This document shows positions 17,173 through 24,654 of a stretch of 32,264 nucleotides of DNA, piece after piece. Each line of letters starts with the position of its first letter. The first letter of the stretch is position 1. This DNA comes from Oscillospiraceae bacterium (lineage in GTDB: Bacteria > Bacillota > Clostridia > Oscillospirales > JAKOTC01): assembly GCA_035353335.1 (NCBI GenBank), contig DAOPZJ010000023.1, forward strand, positions 1 to 32,264, read 5' to 3'. The position numbers were made by a program, and so were the translations under genes. The notes under the pieces were generated by a model. It saw nothing but the letters and a program-made list of their open reading frames with translations. It made no database searches and was not told the DNA's origin.

Positions 17173-17202
17173 ATTATAGTTGAATAGATACTCAATTGTC
17201 AA
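17173..17202 (-). promoter_or_regulatory. Promoter of the metal-resistance operon with embedded operator 2
   Basis: On the minus strand TTGACA (17202-17197) and TATAAT (17178-17173) are separated by 18 nt: a near-consensus sigma-A promoter. An imperfect copy of the operator (TTGAATAGATACTCAA, within 17178-17197) fills the spacer, so repressor would block RNA polymerase directly. Confidence 0.8.
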
Positions 17203-17253
17203 GGGGTTTCTATAAATTTAAATTACAAAGCAATCAGGCAGAAATTTCAATCA

Positions 17254-17284
17254 TAAAAAGATAGCGCAGGGAATTCCTTGCGCC
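17254..17284 (-). terminator. Rho-independent terminator of the DUF47-PiT operon
   Basis: On the minus strand GCGCA(A)GG and CC(C)TGCGC pair around AATT, followed by TATCTTTTTAT, 14 nt after the DUF47 gene stop. Confidence 0.65.
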
Positions 17285-17297
17285 GTTTGTCATTCGA

Positions 17298-17924
17298 TTA
17301 TGTGTTCTTCATGATGATGCTCTCGATCAGGTCGGCGGCGTTTTCGCAGGCATCCATGCTGTTCTCGAGCGATTCAAAGATCATCATCCAGACAAGGCGC
17401 TCATCGGCAGAAGCGGTTTCGCCGAACAATTTGCGAAGAGAGTCGGCATGCAGCTTGTCCCCTTTGTTTTCGAGCGTGTTGATTTCGATGATCAATTCAT
17501 TGATGGTCTTGGATTTTTTGAAGTTCGGAAATTCGGCAAGCAATTTGCTGAAAGTCGCGCAGCTGCGCGCGATCAGCCCGGTGAATTCAACGGCTTCGGG
17601 GCGAAGCGCTTTGACGTTGAACATATAGATGCGGCGCATGACGTCCTCGACGGTGTCGACGACATTGTCCAGTTCCGATGACAACGCTGAAATATCTTCG
17701 CGTTCAATCGGCGTGATAAATTCATGGGCCAGATGGCTCGTAAGTTCATGTTTGATCATGTCGGCGGCGTTTTCCAGCTTGTGCATGTTCTCAACATGCT
17801 CCGGAATTCTCGAGACCTCGAAGCACTCCATAACCTGATTGAGATAGGAAGCGGCTTCATTCGCTATTTTACCGACCTCACAGAAACATTCAAAATAATT
17901 ATATTCCTTCTTTTTTCCGAGCAT
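17298..17924 (-). CDS. DUF47 (PhoU-like) phosphate-transport accessory protein
   Basis: The 208-residue all-helical protein matches the DUF47/TIGR00153 family: the opening FECFCEVGKIANEAASYL, then HKLENAADMIKHELT, PIEREDISALSSELDNVVDTVEDV, and the closing ESLENSMDACENAADLIESI. Members are partners of PiT-type phosphate transporters and are distantly PhoU-like, with repeated acidic helices that bind metal. The gene is immediately downstream (20 nt) of the pit gene on the same strand, which is the usual pairing. It is cytoplasmic. Whether it gates the transporter or signals is not shown by sequence. Confidence 0.9.
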   Translation of the reverse strand: MLGKKKEYNYFECFCEVGKIANEAASYLNQVMECFEVSRIPEHVENMHKLENAADMIKHELTSHLAHEFITPIEREDISALSSELDNVVDTVEDVMRRIYMFNVKALRPEAVEFTGLIARSCATFSKLLAEFPNFKKSKTINELIIEINTLENKGDKLHADSLRKLFGETASADERLVWMMIFESLENSMDACENAADLIESIIMKNT

Positions 17925-17944
17925 AGCAATATCTTCCTTTCAAT

Positions 17945-18997
17945 TTAAAAAATCAGCATGAACAGTTTGACGGTCAGAAAACTCAAAAGACCGCAGCCCG
18001 GGAAAGTCAGAATCCAGGCAGACGACATCTCTTTGACGATTTTCCAGTTGACTGCCGAGAGCCGCCGCGAGGCGCCGACACCCATAATCGCCGTCGTTTT
18101 GGTGTGGGTCGTACTGACCGGGATGCCCGTCAGCGTCGACAGCAATAAACAACCCGCCGCGCCTAAATCGGCAGCGAAGCCCTGATAGGTCTCGAGATGG
18201 ACCATATCGAGACCGACTGATTTGATGATCTTGTATCCGCCGATGGAAGTACCGAGTGCCATGACCGCGGAGCAGAGGATCATCAGCCAGATCGGAATCG
18301 CAAAGTTCTTTACTTCGGTCTGGCCGTTGACCAGAAAGATACCGAGCAAAAAGACGCTCATGAACTTTTGGCCGTCCTGCGCGCCGTGCATAAACGCCAT
18401 TGCCGCGCCCCCGGCCACCTGTGCTTTGCCGAAAACCCGGTTCATTTTGCGCCGGTCATATCTTTTAAAAATAATCTCAATCAGCCGGGCGAATACAAAG
18501 CCCGAGGCAAAACCCAAAACCGAGGAGAGCACAAGACCGATGATGACCCGCATCCATTCGGAAAAATTGATGCCGGACAAGCTGCTGTGCAGCGCGATCG
18601 CGGCTCCCGAAAGGCCCGCGATGAGCGCGTGGCTCTCGCTGGTCGGGATTCCGAACCACCATGCCGCGGTCGCCCATATGACAATCGCGAACAGAGCCGC
18701 GCAAAGGGCGATGGTTGCATCTTTGGTCTCTCCGCCGAAATCGACCATGTTATAAATCGTCATGGCGACTTTGGAGTTGACCATCGTCATGATCAAAACG
18801 CCGAGAAAATTGAATACGGCGGCCATCATGATGGCGGCGGGCGCTTTCATCGAACGGGTCGAGACGCAGGTTGCAATTGCGTTCGGCGCGTCCGTCCAGC
18901 CGTTGACAAGAATGACGCCCAGCGTAAGCAGGGCGGTGATGAGGAGCAGCGGGTTTGAAATCAGCTGAGAAATGAATTCGCTAAATGAAACGTTCAT
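17945..18997 (-). CDS. pit: Inorganic phosphate transporter, PiT family
   Basis: The 350-residue membrane protein has the two PiT signature repeats: GWTDAPNAIATCVSTRSM near the N-terminus and GIPVSTTHTKTTAIMGVGAS near the C-terminus, separated by about ten hydrophobic segments. It imports phosphate with a coupling cation. The start at 18997 is chosen because GAAAGG lies upstream and the protein then begins MNVSFSEFISQ, whereas the longer frame to 19252 extends through the promoter region. It is followed by the DUF47 partner and is divergent from the H+-pyrophosphatase, so phosphate uptake and pyrophosphate hydrolysis are encoded back to back. Confidence 0.93.
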   Translation of the reverse strand: MNVSFSEFISQLISNPLLLITALLTLGVILVNGWTDAPNAIATCVSTRSMKAPAAIMMAAVFNFLGVLIMTMVNSKVAMTIYNMVDFGGETKDATIALCAALFAIVIWATAAWWFGIPTSESHALIAGLSGAAIALHSSLSGINFSEWMRVIIGLVLSSVLGFASGFVFARLIEIIFKRYDRRKMNRVFGKAQVAGGAAMAFMHGAQDGQKFMSVFLLGIFLVNGQTEVKNFAIPIWLMILCSAVMALGTSIGGYKIIKSVGLDMVHLETYQGFAADLGAAGCLLLSTLTGIPVSTTHTKTTAIMGVGASRRLSAVNWKIVKEMSSAWILTFPGCGLLSFLTVKLFMLIF

Positions 18998-19040
18998 ATG
19001 TAAACCTTTCGTTAAAAATTCGCAAAGTTTTACATGACAC

Positions 19041-19069
19041 ATTATAACATAATAATACGTTTTTGTATA
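19041..19069 (-). promoter_or_regulatory. Candidate promoter for pit-DUF47
   Basis: Minus strand: TATACA (19069-19064), 17 nt, TATAAT (19046-19041), giving a leader of about 40 nt before the pit start. Confidence 0.5.
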
Positions 19070-19108
19070 TTTAAAAACCGCAAAAAAACTTTGAAAATTC
19101 ACGGCGGA

Positions 19109-19145
19109 TTTTGTGGAAACTATACCATATTTTTTTGTGGAAACT
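19109..19145. repeat. Direct repeat in the pit/hppA divergent region
   Basis: TTTTGTGGAAACT occurs at 19109-19121 and again at 19133-19145, with starts 24 nt apart, just upstream of the hppA -35. The spacing is about two helical turns plus, so a regulator binding on one face is possible. Confidence 0.5.
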
Positions 19146-19161
19146 TTATTTTTCTCAACTC

Positions 19162-19190
19162 TTGTAATTCTATTTATTTTGATATATGAT
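19162..19190 (+). promoter_or_regulatory. Sigma-A-like promoter for hppA
   Basis: TTGTAA (19162-19167), 17 nt, TATGAT (19185-19190). The predicted transcript starts near 19197, after the first ATG of the open frame at 19186, which supports the start at 19225. Confidence 0.6.
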
Positions 19191-19224
19191 AAGGTTCGAG
19201 AATTTTCGCGGAGGGATCTTTTGT

Positions 19225-21312
19225 ATGGAAAAAATCGCAATGTACACATCAATTTTAATTTCGCTGGTGGCGTTTGCTTTCGCCGCCTGGCTGTACCTTT
19301 GGGTAAAACGCCAGCCGTCTGAAAACAAAATCATCGAAAAGAACGGCAATCTGATCAAAGCAGGCGCAAGAACATTTTTGCGCAAAGAATATTTGGTTCT
19401 TGCCAAATTTGCCGCAGCAGCGGCGGTTTTAATTCTGGTATTCCTTCCGTCGCCCATTTGGAAGGGCAATTATTTAAATAATATCCTGATGACTGTTGCG
19501 TACATCATGGGTACCGCTTTCTCCGCCATCGCAGGCAAAATCGGTATTGAAGTCGCAACCATTGCCAACGTCAAATCCGCCGAAGCCGCCAAAACCGGTA
19601 TCAAAAAATCATTTATGGCCGGTTTCCGCGGCGGCGCCGTTATGGGCATGGCGGTCGTCGGCGCCAGCTTGCTGGGCGTCACAGCGGTCTATCTGATCAC
19701 CAGGGATGCCACCGTCGTGCTCGGATTCAGCTTCGGCGCGAGCTCTCTGGCGCTGTTCGCAAAAGCCGGCGGCGGTATCTTCACCAAAACCGCCGACATC
19801 AGCGCCGACCTCGTCGGTAAAGTCGAACTCGGTATCCCCGAGGACGACCCGCGCAACCCCGCCGTCATCGCAGACAACGTCGGTGACAACGTCGGCGACG
19901 TCGCCGGAATGGGCGCTGACCTGTTCGACTCCAACGTCGCGTCGATGGCTGCCTCACTTGTTTTGGCTACCTCACTCGACAAGGGAAACACCACCAACAC
20001 CGCAATGGTGTTCTGTTTTGCGGCACTCGGTCTTCTCGCCTCGATCATCGGCATTATGACCGCCAGAATCGGGAAAAAAGGAAATCCGACCAGAGCGCTC
20101 AACTCCAGTACTTACGTCACAACCGGTATCTTTGTCGTTCTCTCCGCCGCAGCGACCGCGCTCTTCAACTTTAACTGGCGCATTTGGGGCGCCTGTGTCG
20201 TCGGTTTGCTCGTCGGCGTCATCATCGGCATCACAACCGACTACTTCACGGACGATTCCAAAAAACCGGTTCATTTCGTGGCGCACGCCAGCGGTTCCGG
20301 CCCCGCATTCACGATTCTTTCAGGTATGTCATACGGTTTAATCAGCGTTCTCCCGGCTATGGTCGGTATCGGCGCTTCCGCATTGATTGCCTATAAGCTC
20401 TGCGCACCCATCGGAGAGGGCTATGCCATGTTCGGTATTTCAATGGCTGCTCTCGGTATGCTCTCCATCGTCGGAATGATCGTCAGCAACGATGCCTACG
20501 GTCCGATCGTCGACAACGCGCGCGGCCTTGCCGAAATGGGCAACCTGGGCGACGACGTCCTTGAGATCACCGATGAACTCGACTCCGCCGGCAATACCGT
20601 CAAAGCCGTTACCAAGGGCTTTGCAATCTCGGCCGCCGGTCTCACCGTTATCGCACTGCTCGGCGCGTTCATGGCCGAGGTCAACACCGCCGCCGCGGAA
20701 CTCGGAATCGTTGCGGAAGGTTCCAAATTAATATCCGGTTTTGACGTCATGGACCCGTTGGTGTTTTTCGGACTGCTTGTCGGCGCGGCGATCCCCGCAG
20801 TCTTCTCAGCCATGCTGATGCTCGGCGTTGACCGCAACGCACAGCGCATGGTCGCCGAGATCCACCGCCAGTTTAAAGAAATTCTCGGCCTCAAAGAGGG
20901 CAAACCGGGTGTCGAACCCGAATACGACAAGTGCATTTCCATCGCGACTACGGGCGCCATCAAAGAATTGATTCCGGCCGGCCTGATGGCCATCATCGCG
21001 ACAGTGGTCGTCGGATTTATCGGCGGCGTCACCGCCATCGGCGGTTTCCTGTGCGGCAACATCGTCAGCGGTCTGCTGTTCGCGTTGTTCATGAGCAACT
21101 CGGGCGGATTGTGGGATAACTCCAAAAAGTACGTTGAATCCGGCCATGAGGGCGGCAAGGGCTCCGACGCGCATAAAGCTGCCGTCGTCGGCGACACCGT
21201 GGGCGATCCGTTCAAAGACACCGCAGGCCCGTCGATCAACACCCAAATCACCGTGGTCTCGCTGGTTTCTTCGTTGCTGGCAGTCCTCTTCCTGCAGCTG
21301 TCGATATTCTAA
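19225..21312 (+). CDS. hppA: Membrane-bound proton-translocating pyrophosphatase (K+-independent type)
   Basis: This 695-residue pump couples pyrophosphate hydrolysis to cation transport across the membrane. The pyrophosphate/Mg-binding motif DNVGDNVGDVAGMGADLFDS is intact, as is the C-terminal acidic/lysine region GDTVGDPFKDTAGPSIN, and there are about 16 hydrophobic segments. In the diagnostic segment GNTVKAVTKGFAI, position 460 is Lys; an Ala there marks K+-dependent enzymes and a Lys marks K+-independent ones, which are proton pumps. GGAGGG at 19210-19215 lies 9 nt before the ATG at 19225. It is divergent from pit-DUF47 and ends in a strong terminator. Family assignment is secure; ion specificity is inferred from this residue. 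Confidence 0.95.
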   Translation: MEKIAMYTSILISLVAFAFAAWLYLWVKRQPSENKIIEKNGNLIKAGARTFLRKEYLVLAKFAAAAAVLILVFLPSPIWKGNYLNNILMTVAYIMGTAFSAIAGKIGIEVATIANVKSAEAAKTGIKKSFMAGFRGGAVMGMAVVGASLLGVTAVYLITRDATVVLGFSFGASSLALFAKAGGGIFTKTADISADLVGKVELGIPEDDPRNPAVIADNVGDNVGDVAGMGADLFDSNVASMAASLVLATSLDKGNTTNTAMVFCFAALGLLASIIGIMTARIGKKGNPTRALNSSTYVTTGIFVVLSAAATALFNFNWRIWGACVVGLLVGVIIGITTDYFTDDSKKPVHFVAHASGSGPAFTILSGMSYGLISVLPAMVGIGASALIAYKLCAPIGEGYAMFGISMAALGMLSIVGMIVSNDAYGPIVDNARGLAEMGNLGDDVLEITDELDSAGNTVKAVTKGFAISAAGLTVIALLGAFMAEVNTAAAELGIVAEGSKLISGFDVMDPLVFFGLLVGAAIPAVFSAMLMLGVDRNAQRMVAEIHRQFKEILGLKEGKPGVEPEYDKCISIATTGAIKELIPAGLMAIIATVVVGFIGGVTAIGGFLCGNIVSGLLFALFMSNSGGLWDNSKKYVESGHEGGKGSDAHKAAVVGDTVGDPFKDTAGPSINTQITVVSLVSSLLAVLFLQLSIF

Positions 21313-21324
21313 AATGAAAGTGAA

Positions 21325-21359
21325 AGACCCCGCCGGTTTCGGCGGGGTCTTTTTGTTTT
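21325..21359 (+). terminator. Rho-independent terminator after hppA
   Basis: AGACCCCGCC and GGCGGGGTCT form a 10-bp stem around GGTTTC, followed by TTTTGTTTT. The convergent sialidase-like gene ends just beyond it. Confidence 0.92.
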
Positions 21360-21374
21360 AAATAATATTACCGA

Positions 21375-22586
21375 TCAGACAGAGATTCGATAGTAATTTA
21401 AATATCCGTCAAGACGGGAAAGGTCGGGACGGAAGGGCGCCATCACGATCAAATCGCCGGTCGATTCGTCCTCGCAGGCCCAGTGGTTTGAAAAGTCGAC
21501 GGGGAGTGTATCGGTGTCGTCCATATCGTCGGGTTTGGTGTCGATGACAAATACCGAGTCCTTTTTGACTGTGAGTGTATTTTGGTCGATCTCGGCAACG
21601 CATAAGGGATAACGGGGCAGGTTGCCGCGCGGGTTTTTATCGTTGATCACACCGACGAAAAAAAGTTTCCCATTGCTGTGTGAGACCAGTTTGGTAGAGC
21701 AGGATGAGGAGAACATGATCTCACCGGTATCATAAAGCACCGGTTTGGATTCGCTCCAGCGCATACCGCCGTCTTTTGAAACGCAATAGAATTTGCAGCC
21801 GATGATGTCGTCAGAGCGGGTGTAGTTGCTGCCCCGGCAGAGCATATAAATATCGCCGTTCGGCAGTTCGGCAAGCGACGGTTCATAAAGTCCGCGCGTC
21901 GTGATTTCAAAAGGCAGGCCGGTCCAGTCGCCGAAAGTCCAGTCGAAGCGGTTGGTTTTCGGATTCCAACGGCCCTTCATCGCTCCGGCCTCCAGAAAGC
22001 CCATGCCGGTCGGTCCTGCGTTCACCGCGCCTTCGGGGATTTGACGCTGCATCCCCAAAAGAATGCTGCCGTCGGAAAGCGCGGCGACTTTGGAGACCAC
22101 CGTTGTCGCCATATTCCGGCCGAACGTCACGCCCTTCATAAAGTGTGTTTCGTCATAAGCGCCGTCTTCGTCCGAGCCGTTTTGAACCATGAACTGTTTA
22201 TCCGACCAGGTATGCCCGCAGTCATCCGAAATCCGGTAATAGGGCTTACGATATCTCCAGGTGCTGTCCAATTCATCGTTGTCCCAATAGACCTCGTTGC
22301 CGAAGTAAAAAACGGTCCCTGTTTCGGGGTCGGCGTACATCCCGCCGTAACCGTCGCGGCGCATGCCGCCGTCATAGGCCTCGCAGTGCTCGAATTTACC
22401 TTGCTTTTGCCAGGTCTCGCCGTTGTCAAAAGAACGCCAGAGCACCGAATAGATGACGCCGTCGGATTTTTCCATGCAGTCGGCGGCAAGCAGCAGCGTA
22501 CCGTCGGTGCAGGTCACGGTCGACGGCCCGAGCCAGAAGCCCTCCCGTTCGTTGAGGAATGCAGATTTTTTTGTTTTTAAAAACAT
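21375..22586 (-). CDS. Sialidase-superfamily (BNR/Asp-box) beta-propeller protein
   Basis: This 403-residue protein shows Asp-boxes SFDNGETW, SDDCGHTW and SKDGGMRW spaced through a propeller, as in the exo-alpha-sialidase/neuraminidase superfamily. A YEPSLAELPNGDIYM segment resembles the conserved sialidase Glu-containing strand. There is no signal peptide, so it is predicted to be cytoplasmic, unlike classical secreted sialidases; related intracellular proteins act on other glycans or have unknown substrates. The ATG at 22586 is preferred, with AAAGG 8 nt upstream; a GTG three codons earlier overlaps that site. It follows another propeller gene on the same strand, 149 nt upstream. Substrate not determined. 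Confidence 0.75.
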   Translation of the reverse strand: MFLKTKKSAFLNEREGFWLGPSTVTCTDGTLLLAADCMEKSDGVIYSVLWRSFDNGETWQKQGKFEHCEAYDGGMRRDGYGGMYADPETGTVFYFGNEVYWDNDELDSTWRYRKPYYRISDDCGHTWSDKQFMVQNGSDEDGAYDETHFMKGVTFGRNMATTVVSKVAALSDGSILLGMQRQIPEGAVNAGPTGMGFLEAGAMKGRWNPKTNRFDWTFGDWTGLPFEITTRGLYEPSLAELPNGDIYMLCRGSNYTRSDDIIGCKFYCVSKDGGMRWSESKPVLYDTGEIMFSSSCSTKLVSHSNGKLFFVGVINDKNPRGNLPRYPLCVAEIDQNTLTVKKDSVFVIDTKPDDMDDTDTLPVDFSNHWACEDESTGDLIVMAPFRPDLSRLDGYLNYYRISV

Positions 22587-22632
22587 ATTGATCACCTTTC
22601 AATATTTATTGTTTAGAACGACCACCCCGTCA

Positions 22633-22651
22633 TGAACATTTCAGATGTTCA
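22633..22651. repeat. Perfect 7-bp inverted repeat between the two propeller genes
   Basis: TGAACAT-TTCAG-ATGTTCA. No T-run follows on either strand, so it is not a typical terminator. It is adjacent to CC/GG-rich sequence that looks repeat-derived. Confidence 0.45.
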
Positions 22652-22689
22652 AGCCACCCCTCCCCGGAGAGGAATTTTACGCGCTTAAC

Positions 22690-22730
22690 GGGTCGTAAAT
22701 CCGCACGGCGGGAACAGGGATGCCGACCCC
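22690..22730. repeat. Intergenic repeat-like element sharing arms with 7553-7575
   Basis: GGGTCG at 22690-22695 and CGACCC at 22724-22729 flank a GC-rich interior and the context GCCGACCCC also occurs at 7567-7575. It sits directly after the stop of the 22736 gene. Confidence 0.35.
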
Positions 22731-22735
22731 GACGG

Positions 22736-24466
22736 TTAACTCTGAAGGCGGACGATGTCGCTGACGCGCAGCAGGCCATCGTAGAATTTGAGGTTTTTGA
22801 CGGAACTGCCGATTTCGAGTTCCGGTTTGCCGTTAACGTCCTGCGTGAAAGGATTAAATCTGCCGAAGCCGAACATGCGCTCTTCGGCCGTACAAAGCTG
22901 GCCGTCGATGACAAACTCAATCACATGCGGGCCGCCGTCGATGATGATTGCGGCATCGTGGGTAGTATTCGGCTTTAAAATGCCCTTTTCGCTGTCGAAG
23001 CGGGAGATGCAGTGCCCGTCGCCGAGCGTGAATTCGATGCGGGTCGTTTCGCTGTTATAAACCGCTTTCAGGCCTCTGCCGTTTTCATCCATGTTCGAAA
23101 AAAGCAGTTCGTCTTTTTCGGGGACTTTGAAATTAAACCGGAGCGCAAAGGAGACCTCATTGTTTTGGGTGCCGAACCCGCTCACAAATTGTGTCCGCTC
23201 GGATAAAGGTTTAATCTGCGGCAGAGACTTTTCGGCCGGTATTCCGGTATCAGTCGGGCAGCCGTCTTCGAACTGCGCCCAGAGGCCTTCGATCAACGAT
23301 TTGTTTACTTCGTGCAAGCGGGCGAAATATTTCTGGGTCTCGGAGACGTAATATTCGCTCTCATTTTTGCCCTCAAGCGGAACATCTTCGATCAGATCGG
23401 GATAACTGATGAGCGAGTGGATATCGTCATCGTAGAGCAAGATTTCGGGCTGAGAGAATTTGAGACGCATGCCGTCCTCGGCTTTATACTCAATTGCGCC
23501 CGAAATCCAGACCGGGTTGCGGTTGGTGTAGCCGTCATAACGGTTATTGTGAAACCAATAAAGATATTTGCCGTTTTTGCACTTCCAGATAAAATTCGCC
23601 GCGCGCGGATTATTCATGAATCTGCCGTCGGCATATCGCATGCGCTCGGGTTCGGTGAAGGTGTGTCCTCCGTCATGGCTATAGGCGCAGTAGGGATAGG
23701 ACGAGACGGTGCGAAACACGGTAAAAATCGTACCGTCGGAGAGCACGACATAACTGTGTTCCTCGGAGACATGGCTGAGCTCACGCGGGGTTCGGATGCC
23801 GATATCGCCGTCGGGCAGGGTCTCCCAGGTCAGTTTTTCGGGGTCTTTTTCGGTCTCGAGATTTTCGCAGCGGAGCAGAACGCCTTCGGTGTTCGTGAAG
23901 GCCTGAACCCCGTTGCGTCCGATTTTATAGAGGGGGACATAGACAGCTTGTGTGAGCGTGAACGGCTTGCCGACATTCCAAAATAACAGGATATCGCCGC
24001 CGTAGTGGTTGGCGTAATCCACCGCAAACTTGCGGACGGGGATTTCGTGATATTGCTGTGACCAGGTTTTGCCGAAGTCGTCGCTGTATTTGAAAACGAA
24101 AGCCCCCTGCGAGTCGGCGCGCGCCCATTTTCCGCCGGTGAATGGCGGGTCGTCGGCAAGCACATAGCGCAGGTTGTCTTTATTATAATTATAAAAACAA
24201 TAGACCCGGCCGTAGGAAGTCAGATGTAAAACGGCATAGGACGATTCGGGATTTTCGTTGCTTTCGACATCCGCAATCTCGACCCAGGTCCTGCCCCGGT
24301 CATAGCTGCGGGCGCTGACGACGTGCTGGCCTTTTTGTCCCTCGTCGCCCTTGCCGGTCGTGATGCACATCAGCCACGCGCCGTCGGGCATTTTGAGCAA
24401 ATAGGGCTGGTCGCTGTAGCCCTCGCTGGGCATTTCAAAACCCGTTTTGATGTTGCGCGAATCCAT
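22736..24466 (-). CDS. Sialidase-like beta-propeller protein with C-terminal LamG/concanavalin-like domain
   Basis: The 576-residue product begins with an Asp-box propeller (SYDRGRTW, SDDFGKTW, SHDGGHTF; about residues 1-390). The last ~150 residues (from NEVSFALRFNFKVPEKDELLF to the end) look like a LamG/concanavalin-A-like jelly roll, a domain often used to hold carbohydrate. The start at 24466 is preferred because GGAGG lies 6 nt upstream; the longer frame to 24595 would begin upstream of the predicted promoter. No signal peptide is seen. The overall architecture suggests a glycan-active or glycan-binding cytoplasmic protein; catalytic residues of true sialidases cannot be confirmed by eye. 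Confidence 0.75.
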   Translation of the reverse strand: MDSRNIKTGFEMPSEGYSDQPYLLKMPDGAWLMCITTGKGDEGQKGQHVVSARSYDRGRTWVEIADVESNENPESSYAVLHLTSYGRVYCFYNYNKDNLRYVLADDPPFTGGKWARADSQGAFVFKYSDDFGKTWSQQYHEIPVRKFAVDYANHYGGDILLFWNVGKPFTLTQAVYVPLYKIGRNGVQAFTNTEGVLLRCENLETEKDPEKLTWETLPDGDIGIRTPRELSHVSEEHSYVVLSDGTIFTVFRTVSSYPYCAYSHDGGHTFTEPERMRYADGRFMNNPRAANFIWKCKNGKYLYWFHNNRYDGYTNRNPVWISGAIEYKAEDGMRLKFSQPEILLYDDDIHSLISYPDLIEDVPLEGKNESEYYVSETQKYFARLHEVNKSLIEGLWAQFEDGCPTDTGIPAEKSLPQIKPLSERTQFVSGFGTQNNEVSFALRFNFKVPEKDELLFSNMDENGRGLKAVYNSETTRIEFTLGDGHCISRFDSEKGILKPNTTHDAAIIIDGGPHVIEFVIDGQLCTAEERMFGFGRFNPFTQDVNGKPELEIGSSVKNLKFYDGLLRVSDIVRLQS

Positions 24467-24497
24467 ATTGCGCCTCCGTTTGCGTTTATTACGGATT

Positions 24498-24526
24498 ATT
24501 GTAACAGACACGGGAAGTGAAAGCAA
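24498..24526 (-). promoter_or_regulatory. Promoter for the propeller genes
   Basis: Minus strand: TTGCTT (24526-24521), 17 nt, TACAAT (24503-24498), with the start codon about 32 nt further on. Confidence 0.55.
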
Positions 24527-24588
24527 GCGAAAAACGGAACAGCAGCAAACGAAACGCATGAAGAATCGGAATACGGGTCGCGAAAGAC

Positions 24589-24617
24589 TTGCCATTCGGC
24601 GACAGCGGGATTATAAT
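24589..24617 (+). promoter_or_regulatory. Promoter for the two-hydrolase fusion gene
   Basis: TTGCCA (24589-24594), 17 nt, TATAAT (24612-24617): a strong sigma-A-like match, divergent from the propeller promoter. Confidence 0.75.
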
Positions 24618-24654
24618 GGATTTCAAATTTTACTTTACGAAAAGGACGTTTGCA

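Noticed and set aside
20496..21251. 251-codon minus-strand frame opposite hppA
   Set aside because: Shadow of a highly conserved pyrophosphatase, with skewed composition and no start signals.
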